From assembly GCA_038746605.1 (NCBI GenBank), contig JBCDKM010000001.1, positions 1 to 64,000 on the forward strand: a stretch of 64,000 nt of DNA, given 5' to 3'. A model generated the notes under the pieces. The model searched no databases and was not told where the DNA came from. It saw nothing but the letters and a program-made list of their open reading frames with translations. Positions 6,301 through 14,343 of the stretch are shown here, piece after piece. The stretch's first letter is position 1. Each line of letters begins with the position of its first letter. A program made the position numbers and the translations under genes. The stretch comes from Rubricoccus sp038746605 (GTDB lineage Bacteria; Bacteroidota; Rhodothermia; Rhodothermales; Rubricoccaceae).

Positions 6301-7962
6301 CTAGAATGCGATCCAGACTGCCAGCACGCAGAGGATCAGGAGACCCGTCAGGATCAGGTCTGTGCGCCGCCATGAGGGTGTGCTATCCGTCGCGCTCGCT
6401 GGGACCTCCGCACCCTCGCCCTCCTCACGGGCTGTCGCGAACGTGAGACCCGCGATCTGTCTCGCAGGCGGCGGCGCTGTCGCGAGGGAGACGACGACGA
6501 GTACCAGCACACTCACGGCGAACAGCGCAATCGCGATGTGGAGGAAGTTGATCTCGGCGAGGGTGGCGAGGAGCGTCCCGTCTGTCAGGCCGGTCCCTTC
6601 GGGCCCGTTGATCGCCTCCAGCGCGAGCCTCCCGATCCCGAGCGCGAGCCCCACCAGCAGCGACGCCAGGGCCCCCTGCGCGTTCGCCCGCGGCCAGAGC
6701 AGCCCGAAGAGGAAGACGGCCGCGATGGGCGGCGAGATGTACGCCTGGACCGACTGGATGTAGACGTAAAGACCACCCTCGGCAGCCTCCACGAACGGAA
6801 TCCACGCCAGCCCTAGCACGGTCAGCGCTACCGTCGAGAGCCGTCCGACCCACACGAGTTGTCGCTCCGATGCCTCGGGCCGGAGGCGTTTGTACACGTC
6901 CCACGTGATGAGCGTGGAGGACGAGTTGAACACGCTGCTGAGCGAGGACATCAGCGCCGCTAGGAGGCCCGCGATCACGAGGCCGCGCAGACCCACCGGT
7001 AGGAGCGCCGCCACGAGGGCTGGGAGCGCCTCGTTCGTATCCCCGAGCGTCATCTTGCCCTGCGACACGAGCGTGGTCGCGAGCAGTCCGGGGAGGACGA
7101 AGATGAACACCGGCAGCAGTTTCAAGAAGCCGGCCAGGATGGTCCCTCGACGGGCATCGTCTACCGTCTTGGCGGAGAGGGTCCGTTGCACGATGAACTG
7201 GTCTGTGCACCAGTACCAGACGCCGAGGATGGGCGCGCCGAAGAGGATGCCCGTCCAGGGGAAATCGGGATCCGTCGCGGGTTTCCACATGCTCAGGAAG
7301 TCCGGTCCGACGGTCTCCGCCATCACGTTCCAGCCGCCCACGGCCGCGAGCCCGGCCAGGGTCACGGCCAGCGCCCCGCCGATTAGTACGAAGGTCTGCA
7401 AGAGATCCGTGTAAAGCACCGCGCGAAGCCCTCCAAACACGGTGTAGGCGCCCGTCGCGAAGACCACGATGAGCGCGCCCACCCAGAAGTCCACCCCGAT
7501 GGCGCGGAAGACGACCGCCCCCGCAAAGATGGTGACGGAGATCTTGGTCAGGACGTAGGCCAGGATGCTGACCGTCGCGAGGTACCACCGGGCGCCTGCG
7601 CTGTAGCGACGTTCCAGAAACTCTGGCATCGTGAAGACGCCGCTTTTGAGGTAGAACGGCACGAACACCCAGCCGAGCAGCAGGAGAATCAGCGAGGCCA
7701 GCACTTCGAACTGGCCCGGCGCCACGCCCGAGGCGGCCCCACTCCCCGCTAGGCCCACGAGGTGCTCGCTCCCGATGTTGCTCGCGAACAGACTCGCGCC
7801 GATCACGAACCAGCCCACGTTCCGTCCTGCCAAGAAGTAGTCCGCTGAGTCCTCCGCCGACTTCCGCCTCTCGCGAAGCGTGGCGCCGATGGCAACGCCG
7901 AAGACGATGAGGAAGTAGACGGCGACAACGAGCCAGTCGAGCGTTCCGAGCGGGGTCTGCAT
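6301..7962 (-). CDS. Sodium/solute symporter (SSS/SLC5 family)
   Basis: 553 residues from ATG at 7962, which begins just before the first membrane helix; a start at 8010 would add a 16-residue leader lacking features. About 13-14 hydrophobic helices are visible. SSS landmarks include DYFLAGRNVGWFVIGASLFASNIGSEHLVGLAGSGAASG near residues 45-80, FYLKSGVFTMPEFLERRY, FGGLRAVLYTDLLQ and LMSSLSSVFNSSSTLITWDVYKRLRPEASERQ. Close relatives in Bacteroidota import sugars or similar solutes with sodium; the substrate here is inferred only. A second SSS gene (23411-25021) is clearly related. Divergent from the MATE gene. Confidence 0.92.
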   Translation of the reverse strand: MQTPLGTLDWLVVAVYFLIVFGVAIGATLRERRKSAEDSADYFLAGRNVGWFVIGASLFASNIGSEHLVGLAGSGAASGVAPGQFEVLASLILLLLGWVFVPFYLKSGVFTMPEFLERRYSAGARWYLATVSILAYVLTKISVTIFAGAVVFRAIGVDFWVGALIVVFATGAYTVFGGLRAVLYTDLLQTFVLIGGALAVTLAGLAAVGGWNVMAETVGPDFLSMWKPATDPDFPWTGILFGAPILGVWYWCTDQFIVQRTLSAKTVDDARRGTILAGFLKLLPVFIFVLPGLLATTLVSQGKMTLGDTNEALPALVAALLPVGLRGLVIAGLLAALMSSLSSVFNSSSTLITWDVYKRLRPEASERQLVWVGRLSTVALTVLGLAWIPFVEAAEGGLYVYIQSVQAYISPPIAAVFLFGLLWPRANAQGALASLLVGLALGIGRLALEAINGPEGTGLTDGTLLATLAEINFLHIAIALFAVSVLVLVVVSLATAPPPARQIAGLTFATAREEGEGAEVPASATDSTPSWRRTDLILTGLLILCVLAVWIAF

Positions 7963-8066
7963 GAAGACAAGATGAGGGAGCGCCCGCAACCTACCGAAAT
8001 CGTTTGCCATCCGGGCGCTCGCGGCGTCTTCTTTCTCCAGCCTGGTTTCAGGGGGGAGCTTGCGGG

Positions 8067-9407
8067 ATGGCGTCTGATGCCCACCCGTTCCGCTCGCGTC
8101 CCCACCGGACGCTGATCGGCCTCACGCTTCCGGTCCTCGGCTCGCTCGTCGCGGAGCCGATCACGGGGTTGGTGGACACCGCGTTCGTGGCGCGGTTGGG
8201 GGCAGCGCCGCTGGCGGCGTTGGGCGTCGGCGCGATTGTGCTCTCCGGCATGTTCTGGATCTTCAGCTTCCTCGGTGTAGGCACGCAGACAGAGGTAGCA
8301 CAGGCCCTGGGCAAGGGCGACCGTGATCGGGCGGCGCGAATGGCCAGTCTGGCCCTCGCGATGGGCCTCGGCTTCGGCCTCGTGGTCGGCGTGCTCGGCT
8401 GGTGGGCAGCCCCGGCCGTCTCCGTCGCGATGGGGGCGGAGGGCGAGGTGGCCCGCCTCGCGGCGCTCTACGTCCGCATCCGGCTCCTCGCCGCACCCGC
8501 CGTGCTGGCGACCGTCGCGGCGTTCGGTGCGCTCCGTGGCGTGGAAGACATGCAGACGCCGTTCCGCATCGCGGTGGCGGTCAACGTGGCGAATGCGCTG
8601 CTAGACGGTCCGCTCATCTTTGGCTGGTTCGGCCTCCCCGCGCTGGGCGTAGCGGGCGCAGCGTGGGCCTCCACGCTCGCGCAGATCCTGGGTGGTCTCT
8701 GGGCAGGGGCAGCTGCGCTCCGCGCCCTCGGCCGTCCCGATGTTCTCCGCCTCGGTGAGGCCCGCGTCCTCCTCGGCATCGGCGGGGCGATGGTGGTGCG
8801 GACGGGCCTCCTCACGCTCTTTCTCCTCCTCGCGACGCGCGCGGCCACCCAACTCTCCACCGAGGCGGGCGCGGCGCACCAGGCCATCCGACAGGTCTGG
8901 GCCTTTTCCGCCTTCTGGCTCGATGCCTTCGCCGTTGCAGGCCAGTCGCTCGTAGCGCGCTTCATGGGCGAGGCCGACCGCGAGGAAGCACGGCGCGTGG
9001 CGCGGATCGTGGTCGCGTGGAGCCTCGGCAGCGGGGCCGTTATTGCAACAATCCTCTGGAGTGCGACGGGACTGGTCGTGACCGCCTTCGTCCCGGAGAG
9101 CGCGCAAGACGTGTTCGCGCTGGCGTGGATCGTCTCCCTCGCGAGCCTGCCGGTCAATGCCGCGACGTTCGCTACGGATGGCATCCACTGGGGAACGGGC
9201 GATTTTCGGTTCCTCGCCCTCGGGATGACAGCAGCGACAACCGTGGGGGCGCTGGGTCTGTTCTGGGTCGAGTCGGCAGGGGGGACGCTCACAGGCGTCT
9301 GGGTTGTCACGGCGCTCTGGGTCCTTGTGCGCGCCGCGTTCGGACTCGGGCGGATCTGGCCGGGCGTGGGGCGGGCACCGCTCGGGTCGCGTGTGAACGC
9401 TTCGTAG
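8067..9407 (+). CDS. MATE-family efflux transporter
   Basis: 446 residues from ATG 8067. Twelve hydrophobic helices in two similar halves, with the MATE-like elements PVLGSLVAEPITGLVDTAFVARLG at the start, ALRGVEDMQTPFRIAVAVNVANALLDGPLIFG after helix 4, and FWLDAFAVAGQSLVARFMGEAD in the second half, like the DinF-type branch. Such proteins export organic cations, drugs or metabolites in exchange for sodium or protons. It is divergent from the symporter gene, sharing a 104-base control region, and is followed 57 bases later by a secreted phosphatase. A second, distinct MATE gene lies at 58897-60330. Confidence 0.9.
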   Translation: MASDAHPFRSRPHRTLIGLTLPVLGSLVAEPITGLVDTAFVARLGAAPLAALGVGAIVLSGMFWIFSFLGVGTQTEVAQALGKGDRDRAARMASLALAMGLGFGLVVGVLGWWAAPAVSVAMGAEGEVARLAALYVRIRLLAAPAVLATVAAFGALRGVEDMQTPFRIAVAVNVANALLDGPLIFGWFGLPALGVAGAAWASTLAQILGGLWAGAAALRALGRPDVLRLGEARVLLGIGGAMVVRTGLLTLFLLLATRAATQLSTEAGAAHQAIRQVWAFSAFWLDAFAVAGQSLVARFMGEADREEARRVARIVVAWSLGSGAVIATILWSATGLVVTAFVPESAQDVFALAWIVSLASLPVNAATFATDGIHWGTGDFRFLALGMTAATTVGALGLFWVESAGGTLTGVWVVTALWVLVRAAFGLGRIWPGVGRAPLGSRVNAS

Positions 9408-9464
9408 CGAGGCGCCACTAGGCCCGCCTCGGGAGTACGTTCGGGCGACCCATCCCGCGTTTAT

Positions 9465-10817
9465 ATGTCTCGCGTCCCGCTGGTTGCCCTCGCGGCCCTC
9501 GTCGTCCTCTCGGCGTGCTCGTCTTCCACGTCCACCTCCGCGCAGGCATCGACCGAAGCTCCCGTCTCCAGCCCCGAGTCCCCGAAGAACGTCATCCTCT
9601 TCATCGCGGACGGGTTCGGGCCCGCCTCTGCTACGCTGGGTGCCGCTGCTAGCGAGGCGCTCGGGCGACCGTGGGCACTCGGCACGGGCCTCACGGGCTC
9701 CGTCGAGACCTCTCCGACGGACAGTGGGCGCGTGACAGACTCGGCTGCGGGCGCGACGGCGTACGCCTGCGGCATCAAGACCTACAACGGGGCCATCGCG
9801 ATGAGGCCAGACGGGGAGTCATGCCGGACCGTCCTCGAAGACGCCGAGGCGCGCGGCATGGCGACCGGCCTCGTCGCGACGAGCCGCATCACGCACGCGA
9901 CGCCCGCCTCTTTCGCAGCGCACGTGCCGCAGCGGAGCATGGAGGCGGAGATCGCCGCCCAACTGACGGCATCGGGCGTGGAGGTGATGTTCGGCGGCGG
10001 GCGACCCAACTTCACTGAGCGAGCCGACGGGCGCGATCTCGTCGCGGAGCTTCGCCAGTCCGGCGCGACGGTCGCGCTGGACGGGGCCGGGTTCGAGGCT
10101 CTCGCGAGCACCCCCGCCGTGGCGCTCCTCGCGGACAGCCACCTCGCCTACGAGGTGGACCGCGAGGCGACCGACGAGCCCTCTCTCTCAGAGATGACCA
10201 CAAAAGCGCTCGACCTCCTCGCCGAGGCAGGCGGGGACGAAGGCTTCTTCCTCATGGTCGAGGCCAGCCGCATCGATCACGCCGGGCACGGCAACGACCC
10301 CGTCGGGCATCTGCACGACATCCTGGCCTACGACGAAGCGGTCGCGGTGGCGCTCGCATGGGCTGAGGCGGAGGGCAACACGCTCGTCGTGGCGACCTCC
10401 GACCACGAGACAGGCGGCATGACCCTCGGGCGCGATGGTGTCTATTTCTACGATCCGGTGCCGGTCCTCAACGCGACGATGAGCCGGGAGGCGCTCTCGC
10501 GGGCCATCGTGGGCGGTGCCGATCCGGTGGAGACGTTCCAAGAAGGCCTCGCCATCGAACTCGAAGAAGGCGTCGCGGAGGCGATCCGGGGAGCTGTGGC
10601 GGCGGAGGACTCACGGGCCATCCAAGAGTTGTTCGTCAGCCTCAGCTCGGAGCCCGCAGGCATCGGCTGGACGACCGGCGGGCACACGGCCGTGGACGTG
10701 GGGCTCTACGCGTGGGGCCCGGGTTCAGACCTGTTCGTCGGTCAGATGGGCAACGACGAGGTGGGGCGTCGTCTCTTCCGCGTCCTCGGCTTTCCCGTCC
10801 CGGAGCCTGCGGAGTAG
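9465..10817 (+). CDS. Alkaline phosphatase, lipoprotein
   Basis: 450 residues. Signal peptide with lipobox LSAC (Cys18), then a Ser/Thr-rich linker. Alkaline phosphatase landmarks: NVILFIADGFG (metal-binding Asp49), VTDSAAGATAYACG with the nucleophilic Ser93, EASRIDHAGHGND (metal ligands), TSDHETGG and TGGHTAVDV (last His ligand). It hydrolyses phosphate monoesters outside the cytoplasm, probably for phosphate scavenging. I see no obvious Pho box upstream. The start ATG at 9465 is fixed by the signal sequence. A palindromic element begins 10 bases after the stop. Confidence 0.93.
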   Translation: MSRVPLVALAALVVLSACSSSTSTSAQASTEAPVSSPESPKNVILFIADGFGPASATLGAAASEALGRPWALGTGLTGSVETSPTDSGRVTDSAAGATAYACGIKTYNGAIAMRPDGESCRTVLEDAEARGMATGLVATSRITHATPASFAAHVPQRSMEAEIAAQLTASGVEVMFGGGRPNFTERADGRDLVAELRQSGATVALDGAGFEALASTPAVALLADSHLAYEVDREATDEPSLSEMTTKALDLLAEAGGDEGFFLMVEASRIDHAGHGNDPVGHLHDILAYDEAVAVALAWAEAEGNTLVVATSDHETGGMTLGRDGVYFYDPVPVLNATMSREALSRAIVGGADPVETFQEGLAIELEEGVAEAIRGAVAAEDSRAIQELFVSLSSEPAGIGWTTGGHTAVDVGLYAWGPGSDLFVGQMGNDEVGRRLFRVLGFPVPEPAE

Positions 10818-10826
10818 CCAGATGCC

Positions 10827-10848
10827 CCCGCCTCGGCACCGAGGCGGG
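10827..10848. repeat. Palindromic intergenic element, short-loop type
   Basis: Perfect inverted repeat, 10-bp arms around CA, directly after the alkaline phosphatase stop and facing the convergent membrane-protein gene. Confidence 0.85.
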
Positions 10849-10916
10849 CGTAGCCAGGGTTTCAATGGTCGGCACGGGATGAGGGCAACCTCTCTGGCCG
10901 CTCGGCGCGACAGCTC

Positions 10917-11390
10917 TCAGGAGGCAGGTTCCCACCCGTCGCTGCCGGGATCTGTTGCGAGCCATGCTCCGAGGCCGATGCACGCACCCATCGCGACAGC
11001 ACGCAGCGCATCAAACCACAGCGGGGCGGGTTGTGGCGTGTACGGAGGGACGTGGGGATCCAGCCAGTCCTTGAGCACGAGAAGCCCGAGCCCGACCGAG
11101 ACGAAGAGGCCGAACCCGTACCCGAGACTCCGAAAGCCAGAGACGCGGGCTGCTACTAGCCCAGCGCTGAGGGCAGCGAGAACGCTCGCCACGAAGTCAG
11201 CGGCGAGACGAGATGCCGGGGCGGGGGCGAACCAAGCCCGGTCGAGCACCTCCAAGGGGGGCTCATATCCGATGACGCGCCAACCAATCGTTTCAAGGAA
11301 ATAGCCGACCAGGGCGAGCGTCACGATTCCGAGCGCGAACCCCGCATGGATCCGCAAGCAGCCGAAACCGGAGGCCACATATTCGTTCAC
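10917..11390 (-). CDS. Hypothetical four-helix membrane protein, coupled to anti-sigma kinase gene
   Basis: 157 residues from a GTG whose first bases overlap the TGA of the upstream ATP-binding protein (GTGA), so translation is probably coupled. About four hydrophobic helices are predicted: residues about 14-32, 64-84, 90-110 and 132-150, with a Pro-rich loop DWLDPHVPPYTPQPAPLW between helices 3 and 4. I recognise no family. Its place as the last gene of a STAS / HATPase operon suggests a role in signalling or stress response at the membrane, but that is context only. Confidence 0.65.
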   Translation of the reverse strand: MNEYVASGFGCLRIHAGFALGIVTLALVGYFLETIGWRVIGYEPPLEVLDRAWFAPAPASRLAADFVASVLAALSAGLVAARVSGFRSLGYGFGLFVSVGLGLLVLKDWLDPHVPPYTPQPAPLWFDALRAVAMGACIGLGAWLATDPGSDGWEPAS

Positions 11391-11800
11391 GCCTTCCGCT
11401 TCACCAGCCGCACCTCGTTGGTGCCACGCGAGTGCGAGTACCCCATCTCGTCCACCAGCGCACGGAGAAGATGGAGCCCGTAGCCGTGGACGGCGCGCTG
11501 GCGGCGCACCTCCGCGAGCGGAACGGGCGGATTTGTCGGGTCGAAGCGGTGGCCGCGATGGCGGACGGTGACAGCGAGCCCCCCCGCCTCGGCGCGTGCC
11601 TGGATGGTGACAGTCGCCGTCGCCCGGTCCTCGATACCGTGCTCGATGGCGTTGGCGACGGTCTCGTCCACGGCGGTCTGGATCTGTCGCGCCGCGCGAG
11701 CGGAGAGCCCAGCCTCTCTCGCCCACGTCTCCACGTGTCGTCGCACTCGGGCGAGTTCGCTCGTCCGGCCCCGGATCCGCAGGGTGTAGGCGCGCGGCAT
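11387..11800 (-). CDS. ATP-binding protein, anti-sigma-factor kinase type (RsbW-like)
   Basis: 137 residues, a stand-alone GHKL ATPase domain. The N-box reads QTAVDETVANAIEHG (about residues 41-55), followed by a degenerate G1 box (RHRGHRFDP) and a G2-like GYGLHLLRALVDEM. This is the RsbW/SpoIIAB/HATPase_c_2 family, which phosphorylates STAS antagonists and binds sigma factors or other partners. It starts 3 bases after the stop of the STAS gene and overlaps the following membrane gene. G1 has His-Arg-Gly-His where Asp-x-Gly is usual, so ATP handling may be altered. Confidence 0.85.
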   Translation of the reverse strand: MPRAYTLRIRGRTSELARVRRHVETWAREAGLSARAARQIQTAVDETVANAIEHGIEDRATATVTIQARAEAGGLAVTVRHRGHRFDPTNPPVPLAEVRRQRAVHGYGLHLLRALVDEMGYSHSRGTNEVRLVKRKA

Positions 11801-11803
11801 CGG

Positions 11804-12181
11804 TCAGGCGGTGCCCGAAGTGGCGAAACGCGAGACGGCTTCCTCTACACTCGACGCGAGGTCGAAGAGGAGCGGGAAGCCGAGCAGGTCGAACACCTCG
11901 TACACCTCGTCCGTGAGCGCGGCCACCTTGAGATCCCCGCCGTTCTGACGGACCGGCTCCAGGAACGCCATGAACACGCCGAGCCCGGCCGACGAGACGT
12001 ATCGCAGCGCCTCTCCAGCCACGACGATCCGGGTGTGCCCTTGGTCCAAGCAGGCTTGCAGCGCGTTCTCGAACTCCGGCGCGGTGTGCGCGTCGAGCTC
12101 GCCGTGCAGGTCTAGCACGTGGACGGACGCGCCGTCGTCGGGTGGGGGGAGGTCGCGGAAGGAGACGGAAAAGCTTGCCAC
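11804..12181 (-). CDS. STAS-domain anti-sigma factor antagonist
   Basis: 125 residues from GTG 12181. Typical STAS layout: LDLHGELDAHTAPEFENALQ, then IVVAGEALRYVSSAGLGVFMAFLEPVRQNGGDLKVAAL, with the phosphorylatable Ser in YVSSAGLG (residues 63/64), then VYEVFDLLGFPLLFDLASSVEEAV. It would be phosphorylated by the neighbouring RsbW-like kinase and dephosphorylated by a PP2C phosphatase such as the RsbU-like protein at 27830-30028. First gene of a three-gene operon. The upstream ORF extension is not convincing; the chosen GTG matches the start of the STAS fold. Confidence 0.88.
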   Translation of the reverse strand: MASFSVSFRDLPPPDDGASVHVLDLHGELDAHTAPEFENALQACLDQGHTRIVVAGEALRYVSSAGLGVFMAFLEPVRQNGGDLKVAALTDEVYEVFDLLGFPLLFDLASSVEEAVSRFATSGTA

Positions 12182-12285
12182 GGTGCGAGAGGAGCGCCGC
12201 TCCCGGACGGAAGACGGGCGGAGTTGTTGCGGCTGCAATCTCCGAACATTGGGCCAACTGCGGGCGGTCAATCCGCGAGAGGCGT

Positions 12286-12732
12286 CTAGGCGTCGGTCGT
12301 GGCCTCCTCCTCGTCGTCCGCGTCGAACGGGCGCCCCTCGTCGGCGTCGGGCGGGCGCTCGTCGAGTACCTCGTAGGTGAGCGTGTAGCAGCCAGACTCC
12401 CCTGGCTCGTAGGTCGTCACGGCGATGCTCCACTTGCCGACCTCCCGCGTCTCCACGATGGCCTTGGTCATGGTCAGGTTGCCTTCCTCCGAGTCGTCCA
12501 CGTCGGTCTGGCGGCCGGAGGGCGCGAAGACGATCACGTACGGGTCGAAGTCGTCCGAGCGGAGCACGGCGCGGATCCACTGTCCCTTCCTCGCGATGAC
12601 GCCGTAGTAGTCCACGTACTCGCCAGATTCCAGCGTCTGGTCGCCCTCCACGAGTTCGCCCTCCAGACGGTCTTCCTCCAGGCCCGTGCACCCGGCCATC
12701 GCGAGAAGGACGACGAGCAGGAGGCGAGGCAT
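12286..12732 (-). CDS. Lipoprotein with a pre-peptidase C-terminal (PPC)-like domain
   Basis: 148 residues with signal and lipobox LAMAGC (Cys15). The mature part (GDQTLESGEYVDYYGVIARKGQWIRAVLRSDDFDPYVIVFAPSG through a GCYTLTYEV strand) matches the PPC beta-sandwich pattern common in secreted bacterial proteins, where it aids folding or binding. The tail is very acidic (DADDEEE). No enzyme domain is attached, so it is a free PPC lipoprotein of unknown role. The divergent lipoprotein gene at 12813 shares the 80-base promoter region. Confidence 0.75.
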   Translation of the reverse strand: MPRLLLVVLLAMAGCTGLEEDRLEGELVEGDQTLESGEYVDYYGVIARKGQWIRAVLRSDDFDPYVIVFAPSGRQTDVDDSEEGNLTMTKAIVETREVGKWSIAVTTYEPGESGCYTLTYEVLDERPPDADEGRPFDADDEEEATTDA

Positions 12733-12812
12733 GAGGAGACCGGAAAGGAGCCGGAAGGTAGAGAGGATCGGTCGTCCAACCTATGTTGGCGACGCCTTCC
12801 CTGCCCCCCGAC

Positions 12813-13253
12813 ATGAGACTCGCGCCGTTCCTCCTCCTCCTGCTCCTTGCGGGATGCACCGGCCCGCCCCCTGAGCCCGAACCGGAATCCATCTACGGCC
12901 TCTGGGAGGGCGAGGGGCGCCAGTGGAACGATGGCGACCGCGACCGCGAGCCCGATGGGACCTGGCCTGTCCGCCTCGACGTGGGCCGCGCTGCGAACGG
13001 AGACCCGGCGGCGCTCGTGGACTACCCTTCCTTCCCGTGCAGCGGGCGCCTGGAGTACCTCGGCCCGAGCACCGAGGCGGACGCACGCCCGGGCGACGTG
13101 GTCTTCCGCGAGGTCATCACCGAGGGCGCCGACATCTGCTACACCGGCGGGACCGTCCTTCTCCGGGCGGATCGTGGGTTCTTGCTCTTCGCCTGGGCGA
13201 CCACTCAAGAGCCGACGGTGGCTGCCGCCCGCCTGACGCGCACCGAGGATTGA
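12813..13253 (+). CDS. Hypothetical lipoprotein
   Basis: 146 residues from ATG 12813, chosen because it directly starts the signal sequence MRLAPFLLLLLLAGC (lipobox LLAGC). The mature part has YGLWEGEGRQWND, PFPCSGRLEYL-like and YTGGTVLLRADRGFLLFAW segments typical of a small lipocalin-like beta barrel that reports solvent-exposed Cys pairs; I cannot name the family. A palindromic element lies 5 bases after the stop, between this gene and the convergent B3/B4 gene. Confidence 0.7.
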   Translation: MRLAPFLLLLLLAGCTGPPPEPEPESIYGLWEGEGRQWNDGDRDREPDGTWPVRLDVGRAANGDPAALVDYPSFPCSGRLEYLGPSTEADARPGDVVFREVITEGADICYTGGTVLLRADRGFLLFAWATTQEPTVAAARLTRTED

Positions 13254-13258
13254 CTCCC

Positions 13259-13280
13259 CCCGCCTCGGTACCGAGGCGGG
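13259..13280. repeat. Palindromic intergenic element, short-loop type
   Basis: Fully palindromic copy (CCTCGGTACCGAGG core, 11-bp half-sites, no unpaired centre) in the 35-base gap between two convergent genes. Confidence 0.88.
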
Positions 13281-13288
13281 CCGTGTGG

Positions 13289-13930
13289 CTACTCCGGCTC
13301 CGTCTCTACGAGGTGAGTCTTCGCGCCAGTTCCCTCCAGTGACCCGCGGTACCACGCCGCCGTCTCCGCGAGCCGGTCCGTGTGGCCCTCTGGGGCGTAG
13401 AGCACGCTGAGCGTCTCGCGCGTGGCCTCGTGTGTCTTCGTGCGCTGGCTGTCGCGGACGGGGTTCGCGCACGGTCCTTCGGCGTCCCAGAGGCAGAGCA
13501 GCCCCGCGACCTTGATCTCGTGCCCGCTCGCGTTGAAGACGTACGTGTTCTCTGGCCCGCCCGGCGCGACGCGGAACGGCGCCCTCGCGAGGCCTAGGTC
13601 CACGACGGAGATCGGTAGGCCGGAGTGAAGAGAGACGGCGTTGCAGCAGTCCACGGCCGCGTTGATAGGGCCGAGGAATCCGCCCTCGGCGGCCTTGATG
13701 AGGTATTCCGGCGAGGGCTTGCCCCGGCCCGTCGGTTTGTAGCCATGGACGCGGAGGAGGTCGCGGACGGCGAGGCGGACGGCTTCGTCGCGCTGGAGGG
13801 GCGCGTCGGCGTCGAGCGCGAGCGCAGCGAGGACAGTGGCGGGTGTCTCAACCTCGGCGAGATCGCGAGGGAAGACCGTGCGGAAGGCCGCGACGGCGAG
13901 GCCGGGGTAGGGAGCGAGGCGGAGATGCAT
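13289..13930 (-). CDS. B3/B4 domain-containing protein
   Basis: 213 residues from ATG 13930. It matches the stand-alone B3/B4 fold found in the phenylalanyl-tRNA synthetase beta subunit: GKPSPEYLIKAAEGGFLGPINAAVDCCNAVSLHSGLPISVVDLGLA, then YVFNASGHEIKVAGLLCLWDAEGPCANPVRDSQRTKTHEATRETLSVLYAPEGH. Stand-alone members may edit or hydrolyse mischarged tRNAs, but this is not proven for the family. The region upstream of the ATG also stays open but is Arg-rich and non-coding in character. Convergent with the lipoprotein gene, divergent from aroC across a 413-base gap. Confidence 0.82.
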   Translation of the reverse strand: MHLRLAPYPGLAVAAFRTVFPRDLAEVETPATVLAALALDADAPLQRDEAVRLAVRDLLRVHGYKPTGRGKPSPEYLIKAAEGGFLGPINAAVDCCNAVSLHSGLPISVVDLGLARAPFRVAPGGPENTYVFNASGHEIKVAGLLCLWDAEGPCANPVRDSQRTKTHEATRETLSVLYAPEGHTDRLAETAAWYRGSLEGTGAKTHLVETEPE

Positions 13931-14086
13931 CGGGACGAGGGGGAACCGCCTGGAAGGTCGCTCCACACGCGGCCTACGGGGGCTGCCCCGCGCCGCCCAG
14001 AGCCTCGCCCGCATCGCGCTCCGGCTTTCCCGCGCCGATTTCTGGCTCCCCCGCAGAACGAAAAGACTCCGCCGCACGAGTCTCTC

Positions 14087-14106
14087 GCTCCCCCGAGCGG
14101 GGGAGC
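14087..14106. other. GC hairpin in the aroC upstream region
   Basis: GCTCCCCC-GAGC-GGGGGAGC: an 8-bp perfect stem with a 4-base loop, followed on the plus strand by TATTTGT. It could end a short plus-strand transcript or act in the leader of aroC. It is unrelated to the CCTCGG palindrome family. Confidence 0.35.
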
Positions 14107-14300
14107 TATTTGTCGATGCGCGGGAGCGAGATCGCGTGGCGGGAGAGTCGTCTCGACATGCGTGGGACCGAGGCCACAGAGCGGGCGCGCCGGTTTGCCC
14201 CCCGGGGATCCCGCGCGGGGCTCGCGGTGTGTTCTTGGCGTCTCGGCGTTTGACCCGGCTCCGGCCGCGTCCCGGCGCGATCTTCCGCGCCCCGACTCCT

Positions 14301-14335
14301 CCCGCCTCGGTGCCACCATGGACCCCCCGAGGCCG
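14301..14335. repeat. Palindromic element, long-loop type, before aroC
   Basis: Arms CGCCTCGG / CCGAGGCCG-like with a 16-base loop holding CCATGG. It ends 8 bases before the aroC ATG. This is the one long-loop copy placed directly upstream of a start rather than after a stop, and could affect ribosome access. Confidence 0.6.
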
Positions 14336-14343
14336 ACCGACCC

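Larger units (their letters stand above)
13931..14343. other. 413-base divergent intergenic region, structured
   Basis: No credible gene. It contains the hairpin at 14087-14106, another copy of the sequence GCTCCCCC near 14045, several imperfect GGGAG/CTCCC repeats from 14040 to 14160, and a long-loop palindromic element just before aroC. It must carry the promoters for aroC and the B3/B4 gene. A small structured RNA is possible but unproven. Confidence 0.4.
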
